Positions 16,465 through 24,773 of a DNA stretch of 64,000 bases are shown here, in pieces. The notes under the pieces are model-generated. The model made no database searches. It saw only the letters and a list, made by a program, of their open reading frames with translations, and was not told the origin of the DNA. This DNA comes from Cyanobium sp. Morenito 9A2. GTDB lineage: Bacteria > Cyanobacteriota > Cyanobacteriia > PCC-6307 > Cyanobiaceae. Each line of letters begins with the position of its first letter. Position 1 is the stretch's first letter. The DNA is taken from contig NZ_JAGQBJ010000013.1 in the NCBI RefSeq assembly GCF_024345575.1, positions 1 through 64,000 on the forward strand. Direction: 5' to 3'. Made by a program: the position numbers and the translations under genes.

Positions 16465-17892
16465 ATGGCGCCGGAACGCTTCTTCCTTGAACTGGAACCG
16501 CCCGCTCCCGACCTGGCCGCCGCCCCCCACGTGGTGGTGGTGGGTGGCGGTTTCGCCGGGCTGCGCCTCTGCCAGGCCCTGGCGGGCCAGCGGGTGCGCG
16601 TCACCCTGATCGACAAGCGCAACTTCAACCTGTTCCAGCCGCTGCTCTATCAGGTGGCCTCGGGGCTGGTGTCCGCCGCCGATGTGGCCTCGCCCCTGCG
16701 CCAGATGGTGGGCCAGGCCCGCAACGTTCAGGTGCTGCTGGGGGAGGTGAACGACCTGGATCTGGAACGCCGCGAGGTGGTGTTCAACGGCCAGCACTAC
16801 GGCTACGACCGGCTGGTGCTGGCCAGTGGCTCGGGCACCGCCTACTTCGGCCACGAGGAGTGGCGCCCCCTGGCACCGCCGATGAAGATTCTCGAGCACG
16901 CCCAGGAGATCCGCCGGCGCCTGCTGATGGCCCTGGAGGAGGCTGAGCAGACCACCGACCTGGTGCGGCGCCGTTTTCTGCAGTCGGTGGTGGTGGTGGG
17001 GGGAGGCCCGGCGGGCTGCGAGCTGGCGGGCTCGCTGGTGGAGCTGATGCGCTCGGCGATTCAACGCGATTTCAAGCAGCTCAAGGAGCAGGACTGCCGC
17101 GTGGTGCTGGTGGATGCGGTCGAGCGGGTGCTGCCGGCGATGCACCCCAGCCTTTCGGCCGCGGCGGCCGGTTACCTGCGCGCCAATGGCGTCGAGGTGC
17201 GGTTGAACACGCTGGTGGAGGCGATCGAACCAGGCACCGTGCGCCTGAAGCCCAGCACTGCAGCCGCTGGGGCGGCCCCGCAGGAGGAGGGAGTGGATCC
17301 CGCCGAACAGCTCCGGGCGGCCACCATTTGCTGGACCGCAGGGGTGCGTGCCTCGCGGCTGGGGAAGCTGCTGGCGGAGCGCAGCGGCTGCGCCACAGAC
17401 CGGGGCGGCCGGGTACTAGTGGAACCCGACTTCTCGATTCCCGGCCACCCGGAGGTGCGCGTGCTGGGGGATCTCTGCTGCTACCGCCACACCGCTGATG
17501 GGGCGCCCCTGCCGGGGATGGCCGGTCCGGCGGTGCAGATGGGCGCCTGGGTGGCCCGGGATCTGCTCAACGACCTCGCCGGACGCCCCACGGCGCCGTT
17601 CCGCTGGAACGACCTGGGCACGATGGCGGTGATCGGGCCGCTCTATGCCGTCGCCGACCTGCGCGGCCTGCGGCTTACCGGCCTGGCCGGTTGGCTGCTC
17701 TGGGGCCTCGCCCACCTGGCCTTCATCCCCGATACCGAAAACCGGATCACCCTGCTCAGCCGCTGGCTCTGGCAGATCGCCACCCGCCAGCGCCGGGCCC
17801 TGCTGATCACCGGCCGGCCCGACCAGCATCTGGGAGTGGACGTGGGGCTGGAGCGGGCCCGCTCCAGCGGCACGCTCTACGCCGAAGGCTGA
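16465..17892 (+). CDS. Type II NAD(P)H dehydrogenase (NDH-2)
   Basis: Membrane-associated single-subunit flavoenzyme that passes electrons from NAD(P)H to plastoquinone without pumping protons. It has two Rossmann motifs: VVVGGGFAGLRLCQAL (about 24-40, FAD) and VVVVGGGPAGCELAGSLVEL (about 172-192, NADH). Other hallmarks are NFNLFQPLLYQVASGLVSAA, GSGTAYFGHEEW, ATICWTAGVRAS and LGDLCCYRH. The C-terminus has an amphipathic or hydrophobic hairpin (LRGLRLTGLAGWLLWGLAHL) that would bind the membrane. 475 residues, normal length. Confidence 0.9.
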   Translation: MAPERFFLELEPPAPDLAAAPHVVVVGGGFAGLRLCQALAGQRVRVTLIDKRNFNLFQPLLYQVASGLVSAADVASPLRQMVGQARNVQVLLGEVNDLDLERREVVFNGQHYGYDRLVLASGSGTAYFGHEEWRPLAPPMKILEHAQEIRRRLLMALEEAEQTTDLVRRRFLQSVVVVGGGPAGCELAGSLVELMRSAIQRDFKQLKEQDCRVVLVDAVERVLPAMHPSLSAAAAGYLRANGVEVRLNTLVEAIEPGTVRLKPSTAAAGAAPQEEGVDPAEQLRAATICWTAGVRASRLGKLLAERSGCATDRGGRVLVEPDFSIPGHPEVRVLGDLCCYRHTADGAPLPGMAGPAVQMGAWVARDLLNDLAGRPTAPFRWNDLGTMAVIGPLYAVADLRGLRLTGLAGWLLWGLAHLAFIPDTENRITLLSRWLWQIATRQRRALLITGRPDQHLGVDVGLERARSSGTLYAEG

Positions 17893-18030
17893 GCGCTGCC
17901 GTCGCGGCGCAGGATCTGCAGCTCAAAGGCTTCGCCCACCAACGCATGGAGCCCCCATTTCATCCGAGCTCGCCCGCCGTAAAGAAGGGTTGCAACGGCT
18001 CAGGTTGGCGTCGCATCCATCCTGGACATC
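17893..18030. other. Short gap between convergent genes; possible mini-ORF
   Basis: Between convergent NDH-2 and the serine hydrolase. On the minus strand a 28-codon frame (17963-17877) reads MKWGLHALVGEAFELQILRR and ends at a TAG inside the NDH-2 tail. It looks protein-like and could be a gene fragment, but there is no support beyond that. Confidence 0.2.
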
Positions 18031-19623
18031 TCAGGAGCCCATGCGCCGGAACGCATAGCCCAGGTAGTCGAAGCCACTGATCCGGCCCGAGGGGTCCGTC
18101 TGGAAGGGCACCTCCACCGGAGAGGAGATCACGCCGGGCCAGAGCATGTGGAAGGTGTCGCCGTTCCAGGGGCTCACCGTCGCGCGGTAACGGGCCGGAC
18201 CCGCCAGTACCTCCAGGGCCCCATTCCGCTGGGCCACGCTCCAGGAGCCGAACAGGTCGTTGACGTATGTACCCGTGTAGGCCGACAGGGGCAGGGAGGC
18301 GGGCTTCGGGTTGGCGGGCTTCGGCTCCACCGCCAACACCAGGCTTTCGAGCTGACGGGCCTTGGCCCTGATCGCCGGCTGCAGATCGGGCTCGCCGGGC
18401 CGCCCGAAGGCCTGCTGCAGCAGGGCAGCTCGCACCGCCTCCGGCAGGGCCGTGAGGTTACGGTTGGCAAGGATCGCCACGGCAAAGCGCTTCTGGGGCA
18501 CGACCACCAGGAGGGTCCGCACACCATCGAGAGCGCCGCCCTTCTCCAGCACCTTCAGACCGTTGTAGTGGTACACCCCCCAGCCGGGGGAATAGTCGAA
18601 GCCGGAGTGCTCATCGATCGGGGGGAACTCGGCGAAGCCTGGCTCCTCGGCAATCACCGGCTCGAACAGGGCCTTCACCGCCGCCTCCGAGAGCACCCGC
18701 CTGCCGTCGATCTCGCCGCCGCTGACCAGCAGGGTGAGAAAGCGGCCGAGGTCGTTGGCGCTGCTGGCAAAGCCGCCGGCGGCGATGAACAGGGCGCTGA
18801 GGTTGGGGGGCACCACCTGCAGGCGGTCCCCGACAAGGGCATGGGAGCGGCTGACATTTGTGAGGCTGCCGGGGGCGGCGGCCGTGCCGATGAGGCTGGT
18901 GGCCACGCCCGTGCGGGTCATGGCCAGGGGCTTGAAGAGCAGGGAGCGGGTGAGCGCGGGGAAGGGCTGGCCGCCGGCCTTCGCCGCCAGTTCACCGGCA
19001 AGGAAGAAGCCGATGTTGGAGTAGGCGGGGCGGTCACGGAAGGAGGTGGCCGGCTTCACGTAGCGGATCCGATGCAGCACGTCGGCGCTGCCGTAGCCGA
19101 GGTGATCAAAGAGGTCGCCGAAGAAGGCGGGGAAGCCGGCGCGGTGGCTGAGCAGATCCCTGGCGTTCACCCAGCGGCCCGCATAGGCGTCATGGAGGCG
19201 GAAGTCCGGCAGCAGCGACACCATCGGCTGCTCCCAGGTGAGCCGCTTGCGATCCACCAGGGCGGCCACCGTGGCGGCCGTGAAGGTCTTCGAGACGCTG
19301 GCCAGCTGGAACACCGTGTCGGCGGTGGTGGGGGCTCCGGTACCCAGGTCGCGCACCCCGAAACCCTCCACCAGTGTCAGCCGGCCGTCCTGGACCAGGG
19401 CGATGGCCGCGCCCGGGACGGCGTAGTCGGCCAGGGCCCAGCGGCTGATGCGACGGGCCGCGTCGGCCTCCAGCCCGCTGCCGGGGGCGTAGCCCGGCAG
19501 CCCCGGTCCCTCAGCGCCGAGGGCACGGGGCTGGGGTGCAACCAGGACCAGACCCATGCTCAGCAGGGCCACCAGGGGCAGGCACGCTGACCGGAGAGCG
19601 GAGCGGATGGGGAGGGACATCAC
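18031..19623 (-). CDS. Secreted class-C beta-lactamase-like serine hydrolase
   Basis: 530 residues with an N-terminal signal (LPLVALLSMGLVLVAPQPRA). The catalytic SxxK is in FQLASVSKTFTAATVAALVD (S109/K112) and the YxN in RPAYSNIGFFLAGELAAKAG. A C-terminal beta domain (SAYTGTYVNDLFGSWSVAQR) resembles the DUF3471 extension. Members act as D-aminopeptidases, esterases or beta-lactamases in the periplasm; the substrate is not readable. It is the first of three related proteins in this window (also 22580 and 31381). Confidence 0.85.
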   Translation of the reverse strand: MMSLPIRSALRSACLPLVALLSMGLVLVAPQPRALGAEGPGLPGYAPGSGLEADAARRISRWALADYAVPGAAIALVQDGRLTLVEGFGVRDLGTGAPTTADTVFQLASVSKTFTAATVAALVDRKRLTWEQPMVSLLPDFRLHDAYAGRWVNARDLLSHRAGFPAFFGDLFDHLGYGSADVLHRIRYVKPATSFRDRPAYSNIGFFLAGELAAKAGGQPFPALTRSLLFKPLAMTRTGVATSLIGTAAAPGSLTNVSRSHALVGDRLQVVPPNLSALFIAAGGFASSANDLGRFLTLLVSGGEIDGRRVLSEAAVKALFEPVIAEEPGFAEFPPIDEHSGFDYSPGWGVYHYNGLKVLEKGGALDGVRTLLVVVPQKRFAVAILANRNLTALPEAVRAALLQQAFGRPGEPDLQPAIRAKARQLESLVLAVEPKPANPKPASLPLSAYTGTYVNDLFGSWSVAQRNGALEVLAGPARYRATVSPWNGDTFHMLWPGVISSPVEVPFQTDPSGRISGFDYLGYAFRRMGS

Positions 19624-19663
19624 CGGGTTCTTGAACCGCAGGGGCAGCGACAGTCTGTTTCAG

Positions 19664-20104
19664 TCACCGCAGGACGCACCATCCCAGGCGGATGCTTTCG
19701 GTTGGCGTGTTGAACCGGGGCGACGAGGCCAGCAGCCGCGCCACCGCGCCCACGGACAGCACCAGGCTGGAGAGCAGCTGGATCTGCGGGGAGATCTCCC
19801 ACTGGAAGGCACCGGCCAGTTCGATGGACAGGGGCAACGACACCGTCTCCGCAACCGTGAAGCGGCTGATCACGCCGTCGTCGCAGCAAGGGGAAAGGGA
19901 GAGCAGGATGGCCGCCAGCGGCGGCGGCGCCTGATCCTGGGCCGCCAGCTCCAGGGATGCATCGAAGCCCGCCAGCCGGGCCTTGGGGGGGGAAGGCGAC
20001 GCAGCTGCAGCAGAAGAGGCTGCGGGAGAGCAGCAGGGTGAGTGGTCCGTCGGCACTTCGGCGCCCACGACGGGATAGAAAACAGCGTTATCCCTCTTCT
20101 GCAT
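19664..20104 (-). CDS. Possible small hydrophobic protein, unknown
   Basis: An open frame of about 146 codons upstream of the serine hydrolase. Segments such as LAGFDASLELAAQDQAPPPL, SRFTVAETVSLPLSIELAGA and IQLLSSLVLSVGAVARLLAS look protein-like, and the frame is uninterrupted. I recognise no family. It could equally be a chance frame in GC-rich DNA, so it is listed with low confidence. Confidence 0.35.
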   Translation of the reverse strand: MQKRDNAVFYPVVGAEVPTDHSPCCSPAASSAAAASPSPPKARLAGFDASLELAAQDQAPPPLAAILLSLSPCCDDGVISRFTVAETVSLPLSIELAGAFQWEISPQIQLLSSLVLSVGAVARLLASSPRFNTPTESIRLGWCVLR

Positions 20105-20107
20105 GCT

Positions 20108-20415
20108 GTGGAGCTGAAGCACAAACGCACCCTGAGCTGATCTTCTCCCGTCCCGTAAACGGCAGCTTGCCATGGACGGACAGTGAAGCCCTGTTTCAGG
20201 TGCTCGACAGGGAACTTGGTGAGAGGGCGGGCGGCCGAGTCACGGTCGTTCCATTTGGCGATGTGAAGGTCGTGCACAGAGACCACCCATCGGCCGATGC
20301 GAACAAGGGCGCTGTCGCTTCAATCCGCAAATGGCCTGAAGAAACGGATCAGTTTCGCCGGGACAATCCTTGGGTTTTCTGGAGGAGCGGATGGCCTTGG
20401 ACCCTGCCTGGCTGA
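20108..20415 (+). pseudogene. hicA: HicA-type toxin, frameshifted
   Basis: After a frame break the sequence reads LIFSRPVNGSLPWTDSEALF, VLDRELGERAGGRVTVVPF and then DHPSADANKGAVASIRKW, the pattern of short HicA mRNA interferases (double-stranded-RNA-binding fold, catalytic His in the HPS segment). The expected N-terminus VELKHKRTL starts at GTG 20108 but is in another frame. One base appears lost near 20134 (CTGAGCTG where CTGGAGCTG is expected). The C-terminus runs past the normal end into the hicB remnant. Non-functional as read. Confidence 0.7.
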
Positions 20416-20620
20416 GATCCGCCGAGGATTTAAACAATCACTGGACGTCTTTCTACAGATCTGCATGTAACAAGGTGAGCCCCCGCAGACACGTTTCAGG
20501 CGAATTCAATCTTCGGACTCCGCCTGAACCGCTCGGGACGTTGGCGATGACTGCGGAAGCGCAGGGAAAGCGTTCCAACACGCTTGCTCAGAAGGCACAC
20601 CAGAGAACTGTCACGGCATG
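20363..20620 (+). pseudogene. hicB: HicB-type antitoxin, truncated and frameshifted
   Basis: In one frame LAEIRRGFKQSLDVFLQICM then QGEPPQT; in the next VSGEFNLRTPPEPLGTLAM followed by TAEAQGKRSNTLAQKAHQRT. Together these match the C-terminal half of HicB (RxxFxxSLDxYLxxC, then the SGxFNLRxPxxLH RHH-like DNA-binding end). The N-terminal half is absent, its place taken by the hicA tail. With the broken toxin this is a dead hicAB locus. Confidence 0.65.
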
Positions 20621-20679
20621 GAGGAACGGAGAACAAGCCTCTCAAGGGGACAGGCCAGCACCGATTTCCTGCTTACGAC

Positions 20680-21525
20680 CTAGAACCCTTTCCTACCACT
20701 CAGGGGTAGCGGTGGCCAGCACGAGCTCCGGGTTGGTGGGCGACCGACCCAGCAGCAGCGCCGCCAACGGGCAGGGGATGGCGCCGCTTCTCGAGGATGA
20801 AGCCCGGCCAGAGGAGGGTGATGCGGCCGCGGGGGACGTGGAAGCTGAACAGCGCCGTGACGGCCACCAGCACATCAGACAGGACTCAGGCCGGGGCACC
20901 CGGGAGTGCCAGCAGCAGGCGTCCAATCCGGTTCATGGCCGCGGCATCGTCGGGGTGATCAGGGCCATCAGCATCCGGGTGAAGCGGCGACAGGGGCTGG
21001 GGTGCGGATCAGCGGCGGCCTCCAGCAGGCGCGGATCGATCCGCTCCATCGCCCCCACCGACGGCAGCACCGCAATCGGCCACAGGTTGGTGGGCCGCCC
21101 GAGGAACACGGCGCTAGGGGCGTTCAGCAGCCGGAGCTCGCGCAGCAGCCCCAGCCCATCGAGCAGGCCGTGAGCCCGAGGTGCTGCACCAGGTCAGCAC
21201 CGGGCCGTTGTTGCCCAGCAGGCTGGTCCAGGTCACCGCCCGCACTGGCAGAAGCAGAGGGGGGCCGCACCACCGGAGCGTTCAACAGTGGTTGCCAGCG
21301 GCCGCCGTGGAAGCGGTGCGCGAAGGCCCGCGGGCAGGCCATGGGGGTTGAAGGCCATGAAGCGCTGGCCTAACGCCCCCAGGAGCCACGGCATGGCAGA
21401 GCGTCAGGACCTCCGGTCGACGTCGTCCCCAGCAAAACCATCCCGATGAAAGGGGCCGACAGGCAGCCCCGCAGCACCTCAGCGACTGGCCATGGGCTGC
21501 TGCCGGTCCACCTGCCGATCTCAAT
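20680..21525 (-). pseudogene. Decayed polyamine-type ABC transporter permeases (PotB/PotC-like)
   Basis: Minus-strand fragments in several frames. Near 21200-21235, WTSLLGNNGPVLTW matches the PotB LLGNNGPVN segment. At 20940-21150, LWPIAVLPSVGAMERIDPRL followed by LEAA and CRRFTRMLMALITP is the EAA loop of inner-membrane permeases. At 20800-20855, LFSFHVPRGRITLLWPGF matches the N-terminal SFN..WxGF region of PotC. Stops and frame changes interrupt all of it, so two adjacent permease genes seem to have decayed here. The ATPase and binding-protein genes are not found. Confidence 0.55.
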
Positions 21526-21627
21526 AGGATTCATGCATTCCATGGCCCGGGAGTCCTCAGCCCCCAGCGGCGGTTCGCTCAGCTGCTGGCATCAACAACC
21601 TGGTGGGGAACCATAACGAGGAGCCAG

Positions 21628-22182
21628 ATGCTGCGTTTCCATGGTCTGATCGGTGCTTCGCTGCTGGGTCTGTGCTGCTCACCCCTGGCGTTCACGGCCC
21701 CAGCGCCTGCCATCGAGCTGAGGGGGCAGACCTTTTTCGCAACGCCGCCCTGGAAACTCAGGTTGATCACCTACTCGCCTTACAAGGACGATGTGGGTCC
21801 TGAGTATTTCTTTTCGATCGACGTTCCCCAGACGGCTGAAGTCCCGCTCGCTGCCCTGGAAATTATGCAGACGGGCGGATTCGACAGGAACCTGTTCTAC
21901 GATTCAGCTCGCACCCATGCCTTCCTTGGCGTACCCCGCCATGGGGGCTCAAGGGTGCCCGTGGAGGTGACGATCCATGAGGCCACCCAGGTGGTACGAA
22001 TCGTTTTCCCCGAACCGGTTCAACCCGGTGCGACGGTCACCGTTGTGCTGATGCCCTACCGCAATCCGTCCCAGGCGGACACCTACATGTTCGCCGTGAC
22101 GGCATTCCCTTTCGGCCCCAATCCTGTCTCCAATCCTGTAGGCATGGCTTCTCTGCGGATCTATGAGCCGTCCTGGAGATGA
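21628..22182 (+). CDS. DUF2808 secreted protein
   Basis: 184 residues. The signal peptide (LIGASLLGLCCSPLAFTAPA) is followed by IELRGQTFFATPPWKLRLIT, YYFSIDVP-like strands (EYFFSIDVPQTAEVPLAALE) and the family's end LMPYRNPSQADTYMFAVTAF plus FPFGPNP. DUF2808 is a common cyanobacterial extracytoplasmic family of unknown function. ATG 21628 lies 10 bp after GAGGAGCC, a usable ribosome site. A GGCCTGCGATG hairpin sits downstream. Confidence 0.8.
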   Translation: MLRFHGLIGASLLGLCCSPLAFTAPAPAIELRGQTFFATPPWKLRLITYSPYKDDVGPEYFFSIDVPQTAEVPLAALEIMQTGGFDRNLFYDSARTHAFLGVPRHGGSRVPVEVTIHEATQVVRIVFPEPVQPGATVTVVLMPYRNPSQADTYMFAVTAFPFGPNPVSNPVGMASLRIYEPSWR

Positions 22183-22579
22183 GGGCGCCGATGTGCGCAG
22201 GCTCCGGCCGAGCGGGGCGCAGCCGTTCCTGATTCAGCCGCGCCCGTTGTCAACTCCAGACGCCATCGCGCCCATGGGCTTGATGGCGAAGCCAATTCTC
22301 AGCCGCTCTCCCGGTCCACCAGTTTGTTCAGGTTGGAGCCTCCGGGGGGTGGTTGCCCAGCCTCTGTGATGGATTATGGGGAATGGGCCTGCGATGTGAA
22401 CCATCGCCAGGCCAACCGGCGAGGCCGGATTGACCTGCTCCGCCGCCAGGTGGACAGCGGTAAGCCTGGGTTAGACCGTGATCGTTGAGGAGAGCTTCCT
22501 CTCCAACCTCCTGGGTGGAGTCCAGATCGATGTCCACCCAATCAGGGGAACCCCCCAGCTCCTTGCGGTGATCTCGGTG
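22183..22579. other. Intergenic region with a strong hairpin
   Basis: Nearly 400 bp with no supported gene. At 22386-22413 GGCCTGCGATG pairs with CATCGC-C-AGGCC (one bulged C) around a 5-nt loop. No T tract follows, so it may be a factor-dependent terminator or leader structure. The promoter of the following serine hydrolase must lie here. Confidence 0.45.
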
Positions 22580-24226
22580 ATGCAGCCCCAACCACTCTCC
22601 TGCCGCCCACGGCAGGTGTTCACGTTGGTGGGTTTGGTGTTTGGCGTTGGGATGTTCAGCCCGGCGCCATCGGTGTTCGCCGCCGAAGCCGCCGCCGGTC
22701 CACCGCCACCGCCGAGGCTGGTGACCGGGGCCAAAGTGACGGCGGCGCTACCGAAGCTGGAGGCCTTCGCCACGCAGATCCTGCGCCAGACAGGGGTGCC
22801 GGGCCTGGCGATCGCCGTGGTCCACGACGACCGGGTGGTGTTCCTCAAGGGCTACGGGCTGAGGGAGGTGGGCAAGGCCGAGACCGTGGATCCCGACACC
22901 GTCTTTCAGCTGGCCTCGCTCTCGAAACCGATCGCCAGCACGGTGGTGGCGGGCCTGGTGGGGGATGGCAGGGTGCGCTGGGACGATCCGGTGATCGGTG
23001 CTCTTCCCGGCTTTCGCCTCGGCCCGGCCGCCATCGCCGAAAGGGTGACCCTGCGGGATCTGCTCTCGCACCGCAGCGGCCTGCCCGACCACGCCGGCGA
23101 TTGGCTGGAGGACATCGGCTTCGATCGCAGCACCATCTTCCAGCGCCTGGGGCTGCTGCCCCTGGAGAACCGCTTCCGGTCCGTCTTCAACTACACCAAC
23201 TTCGGGTTCACGGCCGGCGCCATCGCAGCGGCGAACGCCACGGGCCAGGGCTGGGAAGTGCTCTCCAGGGAACGGCTCTATCACCCGCTGGGCATGGGCC
23301 GCACCAGCTCCAGCCATGCCGATCTGCTGGCGGCCCCCAACCGCGCCGTCCTGCATGTGCGCGAGAGCGCCAAGGGGGCGGCCAGCCCCCGCTGGGTGGC
23401 CCGTTACCAGCGGGACCCAGGGGCCCAGTCGCCCGCCGGTGGCGTGAGCTCCACGGCGCGCGACCTCTCCCAATGGTTGCGGCTGCAGCTGGCGGGGGGG
23501 CGCCTGGGAACCGGGGCCGGCGGCCGCCAGATCGTGGCCCCCGCCGCCCTGGCCGAGACCCACCGCCCGCTGATCGTCAGCGCGCCTTCGCGGGATCCAG
23601 CCGTGTACCGCAGCGGTTTCTACGGGTTGGGCTGGAACGTGAACAGCACCGACCAGGGCGCTGTGCAGCTCAGCCATTCCGGCGGCTTCGACCTCGGTGC
23701 CGCCACAGCGGTGTATCTGCTTCCAGGGGAATCACTGGGCATCGTGGTGCTGACCAACGGCCAGCCGATCGGGGTGCCAGAAACCGTGGCGCTGAGCTTC
23801 CTCGACCTTGCCCGTTTCGGCAGGGTCAAGGACGACTACCTCAAGCCCCTGGGAGAAACGTTCGCCCAGATGGCCCGTCAGGCCTATCCACAGGTGCTCC
23901 CGCCGGCGCATCCCGCTCCGTCGCGGCCATGGACGGCCTACAGCGGCCGTTACGGCAACGCCTACGTGGGAGCCCTCGCCGTGAAGCCCCAGGGGGGTGG
24001 CCTGGCGCTGGAGCTGGGGCCCCAGCGCAGGGTCTACCCGCTCACCCATGTCAGTGGTGACACCTACAGCTACCAGCCCAGCGGCGAGAATGCCTCCGGG
24101 CCGAGTGCGGTGGGCTTCAGAGTGGGCGGCGATGGGGAGGCCTACGAGGTTCAGATCGACAACCTGAACCTCGAAGGCCAGGGTGTGTTCCAGCGCCAAC
24201 GCCTCGGTGGCCCCCAGGAGCGGTGA
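22580..24226 (+). CDS. Secreted class-C beta-lactamase-like serine hydrolase
   Basis: About 548 residues from ATG 22580, with a signal peptide (VFTLVGLVFGVGMFSPAPSV, cleavage near FAAEA). Catalytic SxxK in VFQLASLSKPIASTVVAGLV and YxN in VFNYTNFGFTAGAIAAANA. The C-terminal region LSHSGGFDLGAATAVYLLPG supplies an HxG motif, followed by a beta extension (RYGNAYVGALAVKPQGGGLA). All three motifs are intact, so an active periplasmic hydrolase is expected. Substrate unknown. An upstream frame extension to 22478 would precede the signal peptide. Confidence 0.85.
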   Translation: MQPQPLSCRPRQVFTLVGLVFGVGMFSPAPSVFAAEAAAGPPPPPRLVTGAKVTAALPKLEAFATQILRQTGVPGLAIAVVHDDRVVFLKGYGLREVGKAETVDPDTVFQLASLSKPIASTVVAGLVGDGRVRWDDPVIGALPGFRLGPAAIAERVTLRDLLSHRSGLPDHAGDWLEDIGFDRSTIFQRLGLLPLENRFRSVFNYTNFGFTAGAIAAANATGQGWEVLSRERLYHPLGMGRTSSSHADLLAAPNRAVLHVRESAKGAASPRWVARYQRDPGAQSPAGGVSSTARDLSQWLRLQLAGGRLGTGAGGRQIVAPAALAETHRPLIVSAPSRDPAVYRSGFYGLGWNVNSTDQGAVQLSHSGGFDLGAATAVYLLPGESLGIVVLTNGQPIGVPETVALSFLDLARFGRVKDDYLKPLGETFAQMARQAYPQVLPPAHPAPSRPWTAYSGRYGNAYVGALAVKPQGGGLALELGPQRRVYPLTHVSGDTYSYQPSGENASGPSAVGFRVGGDGEAYEVQIDNLNLEGQGVFQRQRLGGPQER

Positions 24227-24773
24227 TCCGGTGATCGGCGCGAGCTCCGATCGTCTTCCGACCCGCCCGGCGGCGCTGATGATCCGGGGAAAGCGGGGGT
24301 GACACTCCGATCCCTGGCAACCTCGTACCCGCCTGTCGGCTGAGCAACCTGAGGGGGCTCCACAGCCAGGAGGGCACGCTGAGGGAGCCGCCGGTGCAGG
24401 GGGGCCATCGCTGCGTGGGCGGCTGGTCACCCGGGGGTTCGACAGCCGGCTGCTTGGCTGACCAGGAGGCCCGGGATGGCAGCGCACCGAACAGACATCG
24501 CTGAGGGGCTGTGGCTCCTGGTGGCGACGGCATCGCCTTCCCGCCGCACGTACTCCGAAGGCGGCGTTGTTCCGGCCATGGAGCGGGTGACAGGGGCGTC
24601 GATCTGGAACACCGGATTCACCGGCTGGCGGTGGGGCGACGCGGCTCGGCGGTCGTTGCCCACAAATGGGTTGGCTCGGGGAAGATGGGGCCATGCCCTG
24701 TTGCGAGAGCCTGGCCGGCCCGTGATCGCGACCCCCCTTGAGCACTTCTCACCCCAGCCCCGATGGTGATCCG
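24227..24773. other. Gene-free stretch of about 550 bp
   Basis: No frame carries recognisable protein sequence; the open frames here have no start context and a composition like antisense shadows. It separates two plus-strand genes and should hold the promoter of the amine oxidase. Confidence 0.45.

Noticed and set aside
22806-22815. GGCGATCGCC as a regulatory site
   Set aside because: It is a HIP1-type octamer inside a coding region, widespread in cyanobacteria, and not specific to this gene.
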